From Cichorium intybus (Eukaryota; Streptophyta; Magnoliopsida; Asterales; Asteraceae), in NCBI GenBank assembly GCA_023525715.1, contig CM042011.1, positions 60,461,354 to 60,525,353 of the forward strand: a DNA stretch of 64,000 nt, in the 5' to 3' direction. This document shows, piece after piece, positions 1-12,900 of the stretch. The stretch's first letter is position 1. Every line of letters starts with the position of its first letter. Under the pieces are notes generated by a model. The model did no database searches. It had not been told where the DNA came from and saw only the letters and a list, made by a program, of their open reading frames with translations. The position numbers were made by a program, and so were the translations under genes.

Positions 1-3000
1 CCTGTGAGTTTGAATATTATATGCGTCACTAAAAGCATGTGTCACATCATGGTGTATCTTTATCATGAGTCACAAGAGTTTCATCCTATATACACATCTA
101 TAGATGAAGCAATAACAAATACAATGAAACGTCCCTTTTTTATCATGTTAAATAACATAGATCTAATCGAATCTCTATTTTCCTTTATAAATAACAGAAT
201 AACCAAGAACAAAAACTAGTACAAGGTATTTTACTAATTATGAGCAACTATAAAAAGTTGGTCCATACAAAAAGTTTGCCAAATGTGAAGTTTTTTTTTT
301 TTTTTGAAAATGAAAATTTTAAAGTCTTTTCTGAGAAAAAAATGAGGGTCTTTTTAGAAAAAACAATTTTTCCAGAAGGTGACTTGGAACCGAGTAATTT
401 GACAAAATTGAAAATAAAATTATAAAATTATTTTAAACTGAAAAAATATAAAATATAATGTTTTTATGAAATAATACCATAATTATATCGTATAATACGT
501 TAACAACATCACATCAATGTCTGCATATGATATATTGCATATGATATATTACACTAGTCGAATATTCGCACGTTGCGCAAAATAAAACTATATAGTTAAA
601 TTCTTTACATATACGTTTTGAAAATAATAATGTTACTGACATTAACTATAAAATAATAACTTTTGCAATAAGTTGATATATACATTTTTAATTATTTTTA
701 ACCATATTATGAGATATACATGTAAATAAAACTAAACATAGCTTTCGATTTAGTATTGCAATTTAACGTTATGATTTATTAATTAAAACTATTCATATGT
801 TGATTTTTTTAAATTTCGATCATGATGATTAATTGACATATGAACCATTGTTTGTAAGTTAACGTAATGTAGTTTTTTGTTAATTAATTAAAAACCACTT
901 ATTGGAAATTTTTTGAATTATGTTACAAAATAGTTTTTTGTATGTTTATTTAATTTTACTTGTCATTCTACATTTATAATATTTAAACTTGTTTAACTAT
1001 TTTGAAATATAATATTTGAATATATTTTTTAAGTTTATTTGATATTTTGATTTATGTTTTAGATTTAACATATTTAACAAATTAAATGTATTATAATCAT
1101 TAAAAAAATCTGTTATTACTAAGATAATATTATATTTAGTACCACATTTAAATTAATAAATTGATTATATTAAAACTAAGTTGAAAATTGAAAGATTATA
1201 GAGGTTTTAAATGGACATGATAAGAAGAGAAATGTCTCTATTATATTATAAGACATTATAATTTATAAGATAAATAAAGATAATACTCTCTTCCCACTCA
1301 CTTGCGAGATGCCAAGGCTACTAAAAGAATTTCGTACTTCACATTTATTTTGCTGCGACGGTAGGGTCCCTATGAATTACACACTTTACTTAGTGGCGGG
1401 ACCTATAAATACTTTCATCACTTCTTGATTGAAAAAAAAAAAAAAAAACATTAAAGGTGATACATCTGAATAAAGAGAATGTTAACATTTACCAAACACG
1501 GAATGTAGTCATGTACTCAATTTAGCAAAGGGGCCACTTATTTTCGTGGATCGATAGACTGAAAATAAGAGAGCGTCACTAGTGTATGAGAAGTGGTGGT
1601 AACTTTCAGACTTTCGGATAACATTATAGACTGATCATATATGGTGAATTCTAATATCTAAATGTAGTGTGTTTTTTAACAACTTAATTTGCGTTGTTTA
1701 CGTAGATTGCTGTTGAGGTTGAACATGCTATATTGTGTCAACTTGAACATCTTGTTGCTCCTTCCTCTCCCTCTCCCGTTCTTTATCTGTTCCATGGGCG
1801 GGAGTCTGTTGGGTTGAAGATGATTAAACATGTACAAAACCCGGGAAATGTACCTAACATATCTATGAAACAAAGTTATTGTTTGAAATACACAGGGAAC
1901 GGTTTATTTTAAAAACGCGTAGATGATTAAGGTAGTGATCGAGAGTAAGTACGTAGAGTAAAGTGAGTAAATTCAAGAATAAGTGTGCGGTTTGCGTCCT
2001 AAGCCTTATTGGAGGGAACTCTTATGGTTTTTTTTAATCTTCAAATTAAGGAGCTATGAATTAGATATGTTGAGATAATGGGTTGACCTTCAAGTTCTAC
2101 TGTTGCTAGTTGGATCTTTTAACTTAACTTTCAAGAATTCGTTTTATGCTTTAGAGAGTCCCACAGATCGCGGCCGGATTCAGGAGTTTTGACCCTGGTA
2201 AACACCATCATAACAAAATCTTTTTCATCGGATGCACTACATACAATAACATTTTTTTTTACATTATAAAGCTTCTTTTGTTATGCGCATCTAAGATTCA
2301 TCAGCAACAGAAGCTATACATCAGAAAAAGCAAACGCCTAAATTGCCGAAGTTTTTATATTTGATAAAGATCAACTTTTTTTTTTTTTTTTTTTTTTTTT
2401 CACTCGATACAAGTTCAATAAGATGAGACCTTAGTGGAAAGGGAAGAACTTTTTCTGATGATTTCGAAAGGGATGGGTAATGTCACCAATTAAACTCATA
2501 TCGTGGAGTAGAGTCTGATTTATGAATTCAAGGTTCAAATTTGCGATGGAGAGTAACATGCCAAAGATGAAATACCAATAGCTGTTTAACACTATTCTTT
2601 CCTTGACCAGTGTTTCTGATCCCTGTTCATGGCTTTGGTAGCTGAAATCTCATGCTCTATATCTTCTCCACTTGCCTTAACAATTATGAATTTACCTGCA
2701 TAAAACTAAAGCTATTTTCGTTGTTGGCAGGTACTACTATTACCATCCCGGTGCAACAATATGCAGTAAACCAGTTGTTTGGCATGAAAGTATGAACACC
2801 AAAAACTAACATTCTACAGGGAATGAACGATTGAAAAGAAACGTAAGCACACAGTTGCAGCTTTTTATTAAAAAACAAGAAAAAAGATAGTGCTAGAAGG
2901 TGGATTAATATTAAATTTCAAAAATCAATATTCCTTCAGAAAAAGCATTTTATTCCGATTCATTTAGTGCGCTCATGATTAACATTTTACATTGTGCACT

Positions 3001-3258
3001 ATTGAATTCAACAATAAACTAGTACTCATTTCTTGCACAAGTCAAAGTCCCTCTTTCTTTTTGTTACTTTAGGAACAAAAAGAAAGTAAAAAGAGTTTAT
3101 CTCTTTTATAATTTTGTGTGGATTGGTAGGCCGGCCCCAACTAATTAGACTGCGTGTGAGCATAGGTCATAAGTCATAACTTTATGCTATACACTAGTAG
3201 CAATTAAACCCTTCTAACACTTTTGTTCCAAAATCTGTATTAAATCATGTTTCGTAGT
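1..3258. other. AT-rich intergenic stretch, no gene seen
   Basis: No reading frame here looks like a protein; the short open frames have no recognisable motif and lie in AT-rich sequence. Details seen: a 14-bp direct repeat GCATATGATATATT near 523-550, an oligo-A run near 1432-1449 and an oligo-T run near 2377-2400. No LTR ends or inverted repeats with target duplications were found. Confidence 0.5.
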
Positions 3259-3424
3259 CAGTGGCGGACGCAGAACAAAATCTCAGGGGTAGCACATAAT
3301 AGTTTAGGGGTAGTACACCGAAAAATTTATACTACGATGAAAAATTTTCCAAAAATTTTGCACTACACCAAAAAATTTGAGGGGTAGCACCTGCTACCCC
3401 AGCCAACCCCTATGTCCGCCCCTG
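3259..3424. mobile_element. hAT-type MITE, 166 bp
   Basis: The termini are CAGTGGCGGACGCAG on the left and TGTCCGCCCCTG on the right, which are inverted copies of each other. An exact 8-bp target duplication TTCGTAGT flanks it (3251-3258 and 3425-3432). CAGTGGCGGA-type termini with an 8-bp duplication are typical of non-autonomous hAT elements. The inside contains repeated 'ggggtagcac' segments and has no coding capacity. Confidence 0.9.
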
Positions 3425-4540
3425 TTCGTAGTATTAATGGATTGGTATTTAGCACACGTTTAACTGCATTAAGATAACGGACTTGTCGTAGACGTCTAGC
3501 ATGTTAGACTTAAAATTGATTTTGTAATAGCAGCCTTGAAAAGCTTCTTTTTTTTTCTTTCTTTTGCCTCTTCTCTTGTTATGATGGGATAGGTAGGACT
3601 TGGAGAGTGATGGTTTTATAAATTGTGGCTTTATGGTTGCTTTATTTGGTCACCCTCCTCAAGTTGGAGTTGTTTATATGAGAACACACTGAAGTGCACC
3701 AACTTTTCCAGATATGGACACCTTCCACTTGTTGGAGATGGGTTTTCTGAAATTGATGGATGGTTCATCGATTATTGGAATTTTTTTTTTTTTGCTATTT
3801 TGATACGGGATAAGTATATAAGTAGGCTGAACCGTGTATAGAACAGTGAAAACAACAAAAACATTACTAAGAAACATGATCTTAGCGACAAGATCTTAGG
3901 GTCGAATTAGATCGTCTTTATATATAACTTTAAACTATGCAGGGAATCGCTAGTCACAAAAATGAGTTCTTTTACTTATTGCTATTTTTGTGTTCAATAA
4001 ATGGGAGGGAGTAATTTTCGGACACCTGCAGCGATGACAATGTGGTCGTCGTGGCCTTGATCAATCATAACCCATGGCTTAGAAGAAGAAAAAACATGCA
4101 AATTGCTAGCAGTAACCTTTATACCAAATGAACGTAACCAACAGCTAATAATTGTCTTTATGAAAGGCACAACGGCAATGTAAATCGTTTATTGGCCCAC
4201 CTAATTAAACCATGTTCCATCTTGGGGAGGATTCTAGTTTTAGTATATTTTTTGTACATTTCTTTCAAAAGTTTGGGACATCTTGGAGCAATATATCACT
4301 CCAAAGTTGAAATCTATGAGATTTGTTAAAATAATACATTTAATTCAAACTTAACAACACATCCAACAAATTTATTAATCTGGTTAATGCAGGAAGTCCG
4401 AGGGGGCATTTGTGGACATTGTGGAATTTGAGGGTGGAGCTATGTGAGAGCAGTTGTAGCTGACTTATAGCCGGAGGACTTAGAGTGGACAAGAACCAAA
4501 GTAAGGGGGACGCGGCTCACTACCATGGAAGTTGTGGAAA
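3425..4540. other. Intergenic, no gene seen
   Basis: Low-complexity and AT-rich sequence with no supported gene. The last ~150 bases (from about 4390, purine-rich with 'aagggggac') may belong to the older copia-like host sequence into which the CACTA element at 4541 inserted. Confidence 0.4.
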
Positions 4541-6768
4541 CACTACTACAAAAAAGGCTTTCCATGACAGACGAATTATAACGTACAAAATGTTTGTCGT
4601 AAAAATTTGTCATCCACTGTGATTTGCGACAGACATAAGTGTTTGTCGTAAAACTCTGTCATCTTTTTTGAAAATTCACGGCATAAAAAAAGTCCGTCGT
4701 TAATTAGCATCTATAATTGAAAATTCACGACATATAACAAAGCCCGTCATGAATTAGCGTCTAAATCGAAAAAACACATGCAATATAGAACAAAATTTTC
4801 ATAACCCGCCAATACAATCACTTCTCACATCTTCATCTCCATCGGTCAAGTACAGCGCCCGCACTTCGTTTCTCTCCATTGGCGCTTCCTTCCATTGATC
4901 ACCGGAGTCAACTGCTGATGTCTGAGCTCCGTCCATCGCCCCTGCCGTCCTACCTTGGTCCAAAGCCACCACATAGCAGATTAGCAGGTATTCTCTTCGA
5001 ATTCTGAATCAATTTCTAGGGTTTCAGATTTAATCAAATTTCTTCCTTTTACTTTCGAATTTGCAAACAATCTCGAAACAAGAATCAAATTTGTGTTTTA
5101 ATAGCTTCTCCATTTTCAACGACAAGGAATGTTCATGAAGATTTCGATTTACCTGATGAACTGGTGATTTCGATTTACCTTGTTTGATGTGTTTGAACTG
5201 GATTGATGAACTGATGATTTCGATTTACCTTGTTTGATGTGTTTGAACTGGATTGATGAACTGATGATTTCGATTTACTTAAGCTTTGTTCAAAAACATG
5301 TTAGAGCTTGGTTGGACTTCACTTTCTATACTCTTACAGGATTTGTTATCAGCAACCATGGATTTCTCGAGCATGTTCATCGCTAGATCATCCAAGTTCA
5401 TGTAAAATTAAAAACAGGGCTTTCCTCGTGAGTTTGTATTATCATGTTTAATACTTATAATAACCTATAAGAGTTATTGCTACCTTCATTCAGATTTGCA
5501 GTGTTTGTTTCAAAGTTTAATAAAGTTGTCATCCAGATTTGCAGTTTTTGTTTCAAATTTAATAGATTTGACATTTTAAAGTAAAAACGAACACTTAGGA
5601 CATCAACAAGGATTTCTGTCTTCTTAGGAAAAGAAATTTGAATCACATCTCCATATATGTTATCTTTTTGAATCTCAGAAAAGAAAAAATAAACAGTTCT
5701 TTCTCAGTTTTTGTCAATCTTCACTTTTCAAGTCAAATTTATTAGTTTTGAACAATTATACATATTTCCATTGTAGAGACTATGTTTTAGTAAATATATT
5801 GTGATTATCAAAACCATTTGGCGACAAAAAATCCATATGCTTTGATAAAAAATTAGTCAAATTTGACTATCATTACTGGAAATATTGGAAAAATATAATA
5901 ATAATATCATTTCAAATAAACTCATCTTTGACTATTCATATAGTGGATCTTGGGACTACGAATATTCACACCAAACGTTCCCGTAGTACTTGTTGGGAGA
6001 AAATTAGGTACAATTTACAATCCATACAATTTTTTTAAATTGTATTTCAATAGTCCTTATAGTATTTCTTGAATTAAGCATATTTTATGTTTACTATCTT
6101 TATGACGATAGGGGGTATTTAGCTAATCATATGGGTTTTAATGTCATTACATCTGCCCGGGTACTAAATTATCGACCTTTGTAGCTTTTAATATAGGCAA
6201 TGTACTTTAACTTCATCAATAATAGCAAGGTAGTTGCACTTTTACCCATGATAGCAATATGTAACAATTAAGATGATAATGATTTAGGAAAGGACATTTG
6301 GAGAGCACAACAAGTTGGTGGGTGGAATATTTAAAAGGGAAAAGAAAAGGAGGAAGAGGATTGAGGCTGTTGGGATTGAATGCGTATGTCACAACCTTTA
6401 TTTTTCGGTGATATTGTATTTAACAGTTAATGTTGGATAAATTTAGAATGGTACTTTGTATTTGACATACTTTAAATTGTGTATTGGATTGTCTTTTTGT
6501 TTATAGATATTATATTTTGTATTATGAGATATTTTTGTGTGATTTAATTTGATTAATATTGGTACAATTTAGACAAAAGACCATATTTTTTCAATACGTA
6601 AACTACGACAGACATTGTCTATCGTAATTGTCTGTCATAAATTTATGACAAACAAATGTTTGTCATCTTTCATTTATGATGGGGCTTTCAATGACAGACA
6701 TTTGTGTGTCATTTATGGTAATTTATGACAGACATTGTCTTTCATGGAAAGCCTTTTCTTTAGTAGTG
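4541..6768. mobile_element. Non-autonomous CACTA (En/Spm-type) transposon
   Basis: The left end CACTACTACAAAAAAGGC is matched by the inverted right end (reverse complement CACTACTAAAGAAAAGGC), and the similarity runs on as CTTTCCATGA.AGAC. Subterminal regions are packed with 'gacagac' and 'tttgtcgta/tttgtcat' motifs in both directions, as expected for transposase-binding repeats of CACTA elements. The flanking triplets are AAA on the left and ACA on the right, so the 3-bp target duplication is not exact. The 2.2-kb interior has no transposase frame. It contains a C-rich, 5'UTR-like segment (about 4800-5000) and a 50-bp tandem repeat near 5165-5280, so a captured gene piece is possible but not identified. 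Confidence 0.85.
5165..5279 (+). repeat. 50-bp tandem repeat inside the CACTA element
   Basis: A unit beginning 'tgatttcgatttacc' recurs at 5165, 5215 and 5265, giving two full copies and the start of a third with almost no divergence. Confidence 0.85.
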
Positions 6769-7651
6769 ACACGTGGACCTATTCCGACCCACGGGTGATT
6801 CATGGGTCAACTTGTGAATATAAATATGTTTTAGCTTTCCGTTTGAGTCATTTTAATTGATTATTTTTTGTGCTATACTCTCTCGTTGCTAACAGTATTG
6901 TTGATATTTCAGATTAGGGTTTGAGTGAGTAAAATTTTAGGATTTCTTCAAAGATCGCAGTGTAGGTATTTTGTAGAGAGGTTTTAGTTGTAAAAGTTGT
7001 ATTATTTATCAAAAAAAGTTGAGTTTATGGTTTTCACATGGTATCAAAGCCACAATCGGCTTGTTATTGTTGGGTTTTACCGTCATTTTATCAACCTTAT
7101 CTCAATCCGTTGGTATCTCTAGATCGGTTATATCTTGTATTTAACAGTTAATGTTGGATAAATTTAGAATGGTACTTTGTATTTGACATACTTTAAATTG
7201 TGTAATGGATTGTCTTAGATCTTGACATATTGTCCTTGAAGATATTTGTTGGATCCTCTAGATCGGTTATATCTTGTTCTTATTTTTATAAAATCTCATA
7301 GATCTGGACGTGTTTTTATTGCTTGGCTAACGTGATCATCATTGATGTTCGTCATATCCTCTTTACTTGGTTATATATGGATTCTACTCTTGTCAGATCT
7401 CTCAGATATTAACTCTTGTCAGATCTATCAGATATTAACTTCACAGAAAAAATATCTCGTTGTGCACTCCTATATGTGGTTGTTGGAGGTGTGAAGTGGT
7501 ATACGACGGTGTGTTTTGGGCCTAAGTTCTCCAAGCGTGTGCGAGCACAATAAGTTTGTGGGTGAATTTTCTTTAACCCTTCTATAAGTCTCCATTTATC
7601 TGTTTTTGTCATATATTTGTTTTGTTTAGGTGTATTATGGGAAGTTGCAGT
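6769..7651 (+). mobile_element. Copia-like LTR end and leader (partial)
   Basis: At 7039-7051 the sequence TGGTATCAAAGCC matches the primer-binding site that plant Ty1/copia elements use with initiator-Met tRNA, with one mismatch to the usual TGGTATCAGAGCC. It follows directly after a '..TTTTCACA' end, as expected for an LTR/PBS junction. The upstream LTR would run back to about 6770, where the CACTA element abuts it. Downstream there is leader-like sequence with no gag frame, interrupted by an 82-bp copy of CACTA-internal DNA (7135-7216) and then by a solo LTR at 7652. Confidence 0.5.
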
Positions 7652-8208
7652 TGTTGCAATTTGATCATATAAACAAGAACATATAGTAGCGGAATATTTA
7701 ACAAGATCAAATCAAAAGTTCATAAAAAAAATCATGCAAGGATCATACATTTCATAATCAGTATCATGCAGTTCATAGCAATTGCATCAACTAAAGATGA
7801 ATCAGATTTTCATACCTTAGTTTGGATGTAAGCACCCAAACCAGAATTCCTCTAATGATTCACACCCAAGAACTCCAGAAAACCAGACAGACAGAACTTC
7901 ATCTTGGCTGAAAACTAGATCTAGATTCCTTGAAGGGTTATGGAAATCGCCATAACCAAAGGAATGGGAAAGGGAGGGCAACCCAAAAGGACCATGCTAA
8001 TATTAGAAATATCATTCCTAATTAGTTTCCAAATTAATTTATCAATTAATTACTAATTAATTTATTTCTCAATAAATTTAAAAACTAATCATTCCTTCTA
8101 TTTTGTTTGACTGTTTGTTTTTACTGGTTCGTGAGGGCAACCCAAAAGGACCATGCTAATATTAGAAATATCACCACCAGTTAATGACCTTAGAAACTAT
8201 TTCCAACA
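7652..8208 (-). mobile_element. Copia solo LTR, 557 bp
   Basis: The ends are TGTTGCAATTTG and TATTTCCAACA, i.e. TGTTG...CAACA. The flanking pentamers are GCAGT (7647-7651) and GTAGT (8209-8213), matching at four of five bases. The sequence is related to the LTR at 8543-12044, sharing 'gcaacccaaaaggaccatgc' on the + strand. Sense direction is taken as minus by that similarity. An internal segment starting 'agggcaacccaaaagg' is duplicated (about 7975-8010 and 8133-8172). Confidence 0.6.
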
Positions 8209-9034
8209 GTAGTTGTGGTTGCACTATAAGTCTGTTTCTCCTTCCCTAGTCTGTAGCAAGGATTGAGAATACTACAAGTTTTGGTGTTATACTCCTTCTT
8301 CTATAAGTAGCAACTTATTTTCCATATTAGAATTTAGGCTTTGTTAAACTGGTTATCAACACTAGTATTGTATGCTTTATTTGTTTTTTTATTTATTTGA
8401 GTTGTTTCTCCTTTATCATTTGTTATTATTGCTGGTTTTTAGTATTTTGCTAAAGATTTTGTTATTTTCTCCATATTTTCTTATCAGATCCTTTGGTTTT
8501 ATTGTTATCCTACTTTGGAGAGTGTGTAGTTAACCTTGACCTTGTTGGGTTTTAATGTAAACATATAATTAACAAAATCAAAGCAACGAAAGCAATAAAA
8601 GATCAAAATCAAAACTCAAGCAAGAGGATCGTAAGTTTAAATATCAAGTAACATTATAAATACTTAATAAGCAAGTTAAAGTTAATACCTTTGAAGATCA
8701 AGAAATAGATGGATTAGTTTCCAAAGTAGCACCCCTCTAATGTAGTAGCACCCCAAATCAAGATCAAAAGGACTCCACAATACTTCTCCAAGCTGTGACT
8801 AAGGTGACTCAAAAACCGTGAGCAAGCTGACTCCAGACCATGATCAAGGGAGAGGGGAGGGAGGAAGGGCCATCGAAACCTTAGGCTTAACAGCTTGGGT
8901 TTCTCAATGATTGTGTATCATGTTGCCTCCCTTGAGCCTCCTTTTATAGGGGTGAGATCCCTAGGGTTTTTTTTTCAAGTCTACTTCGTATGGGATCCCT
9001 TAAACTCTGTATCAAGCCTATAAGTGATATATCA

Positions 9035-11881
9035 TGAGACACCCCATTTCTACTGTTTGCAAATACTATGGTTTTTCGTATAAATACATGAATACAAAAA
9101 TACGGTTTATCAAAAACTGACAAATTTACATGCTTAAAAAACAGTGGGTGTCACAAATCCATACCAAAACTAACCATAGTAAGCAAGAAAGGATTAAACC
9201 TTGAGTCCAAGATAGGAGCTAACTCGAGCTCCACTCCAGCTAAACTTCATCCAATTATAACATATCGTTTTAACCTGGAATACATGGCAAAACATATAAT
9301 ACGTAAGACAATAATGTCTCGTGAGTTACATGAGTTTTAGACTCAAATCTTCAACTTCTTTTTCCAACTTTTATTTAAAACTTATCACATAAAGCATCTT
9401 TCAAAACTTTATAGTAATAATATACTATACTCTTTACTTTTCAAAATCATTTCATAATATACTTTGCAAATATAACATCTTTCAAAACTTTATAGTAGTA
9501 ACATACTATAACTCTTTACTTTTTAAAATCACTTCATAACATACTTTGCAAAAATAACATCTTTCTTACTTTCTTTGACTGGTTTTATAAGCTTGCTAGA
9601 TTTTTATACTTAGGGCTTTAATCACCATAAGTGATACCCCAAGTCTCTATGTCTAAAAAGAACAGATCAATCCTCACCATAGAATTCTTAGGCAATCTAC
9701 TTCGCGATGGGGCTTTTTCCCAGTAGACCCCTTACCTAACCTGGGTAGGTGGAACATAGTTCCCTTACTAACGCTGCTTGCTACAATTACCAGTCATACA
9801 AAATACTTTCTGCTTACTTTAACATTACTTACTTACATAGTGGCTAATTGCCAAACTTCACCATTTCTTGTCTTTATGGCTGAATGCCAAATTCATAACT
9901 TTCGTTTCACAAAAACCATATGTTTAAAACATGTCTTTATAACATTTTAGGCTTAATGCCAAATCATACTTTCCAACCATCTTATGGCTATATGCTCATT
10001 CATACTTGAAAACTTACACAATTTGTAACCAAAACATACTTCTTAAACATATTGTGGCTATATGCCTATCCATACTTTCAAATATGTATAACTTTTATTC
10101 AAAATATACTTTCACATAACTGGTACATAGGCCAGTATACTTTCACTTAATATAACTTGTAGTTCAAAACTTGGCTTCAAATATAGCATTATACTTTCAC
10201 AACAAATTAGAAACAATACTCTTGCATATAACTTCACATAAAGAGATTTTTATAAGAAATCTTGAATATACTTACTTGCCATGTACCCCAGAATGGGTAA
10301 AAATACTGCATGTACTCACCTCATGTATTGCTAGTGGATTGACTACACGTTCCTTGTATTTATACTCTTTTGATTCAATAATCACTTGGCATGAACCTAT
10401 ATTTAACATGTTATACATTAACATTCATGCTAACTGACTCTATAACTCTTTAGAGTCCTTATTATACCATTATGGGCCATAACAAGTCTATAACTTTTAA
10501 ATGACCAACTTTAAATAAATCGTATATTATACGTATTTTACTACAGTACCCTCGGAAGGTCGTATTTTCATTCCGACAATTTTCTGTGACATTTTGGACC
10601 ATATTAAACCTATGTTCAAAATTTGAGGTCAAACGGACAAGCCTAGCATCAAGTTCCAAAAATCAAGTTCACTTGGCAGGAGACTCAATTGAAAAACTGC
10701 ATTGTGAGTCTGCCGTGGGGTCGCGACCCGACCACATGACCATCGCGTCGCGATCTGGTCTGCAGCAACCAGAAATCGTGATTTTTAAGCTATAAATTTC
10801 CATTTTTCTCATTTTAAGCCCTTAATACATGACTTAATCACTAAGGTTTGTTTCAAGACCAAAACCATTCATTTACTTCAGGTTTTTAACCATAAAAATC
10901 CTAGATTTCAATTATTTTCCAAACATTCTTGTTTTTGCATTTTTGATTCAAAAACCGAAATTGTTCGAGATTGATCACTTCTGCCGATTTATTTTAACCA
11001 TTATCACTTATGGAACTTATCAAAACCCCTTAGAATCAATTTGATCATGTAAAACTCGAATTCTAGGGTTTTTGAACAAAATTCCAATTTTCAACAATAG
11101 CAACCTACTTTGATTGTTTCAAGATATGTTCTTATTACTTAAAATCCATTTCACACTATAAATCATTTAAACTCCTTTGATCAATGACTGTAATTTCAAT
11201 CCTTAGTTCTTCCCATGAAGAACACACAAAACTTGGATTAGAAATCATTCACTAACCTTGGTTTTTAGCTTGAAACTTCCAATTCCAAGCTTGATTCTTC
11301 AATTCTTCTTATATCTTCACGAATTTCCAGGATTTTTCTCTCAAGAAAACCCTCCCGTAACCTCTCTAGAACTCTCTATAATTTCTGAGAATTATGAGAG
11401 TTATTTTTCTCTTTTTATATTTTCAGATTTTACAATTTAGTCCCTGAAGTTCTATTCCTTGGGCTTTAACCACTATAATAAATTTTTATCACATAAAACC
11501 TTCTTTTCTTATATTTTTGCCACAAGCAAACAATATTTTTACATGTTTGGTCATTCGCATGGTTTAATATCCAAATTACCCTTTTATGGTAAATTGACCA
11601 AATTACCCTTTTTACTAGAATTAACTTTCATATACTTATCACCATTATTTGGTGTCACAATTTCATTTCGTTTCATATTATCTAGCCAAAAAAATCATAT
11701 TTTTATTATCTAAAAGTCATTTGAATATCAAATGACCATTTTTCCCTTTTTCATCATTTTTCTCCAAACGCTTGGAATTTTACTACATTTCCAAATAAAT
11801 TACTTTAAAACTTCCAGAATGTTTTAATCTTTTCCTTATATATTTTCTCGAATATAAATTCACGATTTTTGGGTCGTTACA
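9035..11881 (-). mobile_element. Ty3/gypsy (Tekay-like) solo LTR, 2847 bp
   Basis: The element has TG...CA ends on either strand: + strand TGAGACACCCC at the left and GGGTCGTTACA at the right. An exact 5-bp target duplication TATCA flanks it (9030-9034 and 11882-11886). Read on the minus strand it begins TGTAACGACCC, a start common to LTRs of chromovirus-type plant gypsy elements, hence the lineage guess. It contains CG-rich palindromes (GGGTCGCGACCC near 10718 and TCGCGTCGCGA near 10743) and a spaced series of GGCT...TGCC hairpin motifs. No internal coding region remains. Confidence 0.85.
9842..10066 (+). repeat. Spaced GGCTnnnTGCC near-palindromes
   Basis: Five 11-bp near-palindromes lie at 9842, 9878, 9950, 9986 and 10056: GGCTAATTGCC, GGCTGAATGCC, GGCTTAATGCC, GGCTATATGCT and GGCTATATGCC. 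Most are followed by 'aaa/tt..cat..' blocks with 'catactt'. They sit within the solo LTR and look like degraded tandem units of irregular length. Confidence 0.7.
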
Positions 11882-12044
11882 TATCACTTATCATATTTGG
11901 TTTAATTTCTCATTTCCCCTTCCTTCTATTTCCATCATTAATTTAGTTTGTTCTCTTAATTATGCCTCGTGTGTAACCCAAAAGGACCATTCTATTTATA
12001 GAAATATCTCATACTTGTTGAGGAATTGTGCCCTATTTCCAATA

Positions 12045-12747
12045 GTCTCTCACTTATACATGTCTCAACAACTATATGATTGTAGTATATAAATTAGAAT
12101 GGTGCTCGTCATCCATGAATACTATTGTGTTCAACACTCGAGGATGTGAAAAGGCCAGTGATCAAAATCCCTTTGTTATGTGAAATCCATATGGGCATGA
12201 GACACGAAATATTGTCAATATTGGACGCTCAAAATTGTGTCTATCTTTAAGTATTTGTGATGACTACAAAAGACGGTACTATTTATGTACTATCAATTCA
12301 ATCTGTGCATGGCCATGTATTTGATGTTAGCAATAAATCAACAAGGGGCCCACGTATATTGCTTATACTGTCAGGGTAAAAGGAAAATATAGATATTGAC
12401 TGCGTAGTCCTTCCTACATATCGTTTCATACCTGAACATTCGCTGTATACTGCCATTTACAGTTAAAAATAGAGAACACCAAATTACACCGGATATTAGA
12501 ACAAGAATATCATGCATCTTTATTTAAATGATATGAGATATTACTATCTTAGAATTACTAGTAACAGTTTCCATGAAGTAATATCTAAGTGCAAGTTATT
12601 CCAAATGCTTGATATCTATCAAGTACATATGAGTGTTAGTCACGTCACTATATAATATGCATACCCATGGACAATCAACTAACACCTCATACCAATCTTC
12701 ATTCACTACTTACTTCCATGAAGTATGATCGATTGTGGAGGTTTCAA

Positions 12748-12820
<73 letters not shown>

Positions 12821-12900
12821 ATATTATGGAAGTATAACAAACATGCAAAGTTGGAACACAATAATGAACTAAAGAAAGTAACTGCCTCTAACATATTTTA
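12045..12900 (-). mobile_element. Copia internal 3' region (non-coding relic)
   Basis: This stretch lies directly upstream (minus sense) of the polypurine-like tract and the 3' LTR at 12044, so it is the 3' end of the internal part of the same element. No reverse transcriptase, RNase H or other frame is recognisable. A (TA)n array at 12753-12812 interrupts it. The element's 5' part is not in this position and is probably deleted. Confidence 0.45.
12753..12826. repeat. (TA)n microsatellite with (CA)n end
   Basis: About 30 TA units followed by 'cacacaca'. Confidence 0.95.

Larger units (their letters stand above)
8543..12044 (-). mobile_element. Copia 3' LTR, split by a gypsy solo LTR
   Basis: On the minus strand this LTR starts at 12044 with TATTGGAAATAGGGC and ends at 8543 with ...AAAACCCAACA. 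A polypurine-like 'aagtgagagac' immediately precedes it, which marks a 3' LTR. A TATA box (TATAAAAG, + 8941-8948) lies inside. Removing the nested solo LTR at 9035-11881 plus one 5-bp duplication leaves about 650 bp, close to the related 734-bp copia LTR at 49910. The minus-strand upstream part continues into the internal region at 12045-12900. Confidence 0.65.

Noticed and set aside
4541..6768. Protein-coding gene inside the CACTA element
   Set aside because: The C-rich segment near 4800-5000 looks like a gene leader, but no frame of useful length or splice pattern follows.
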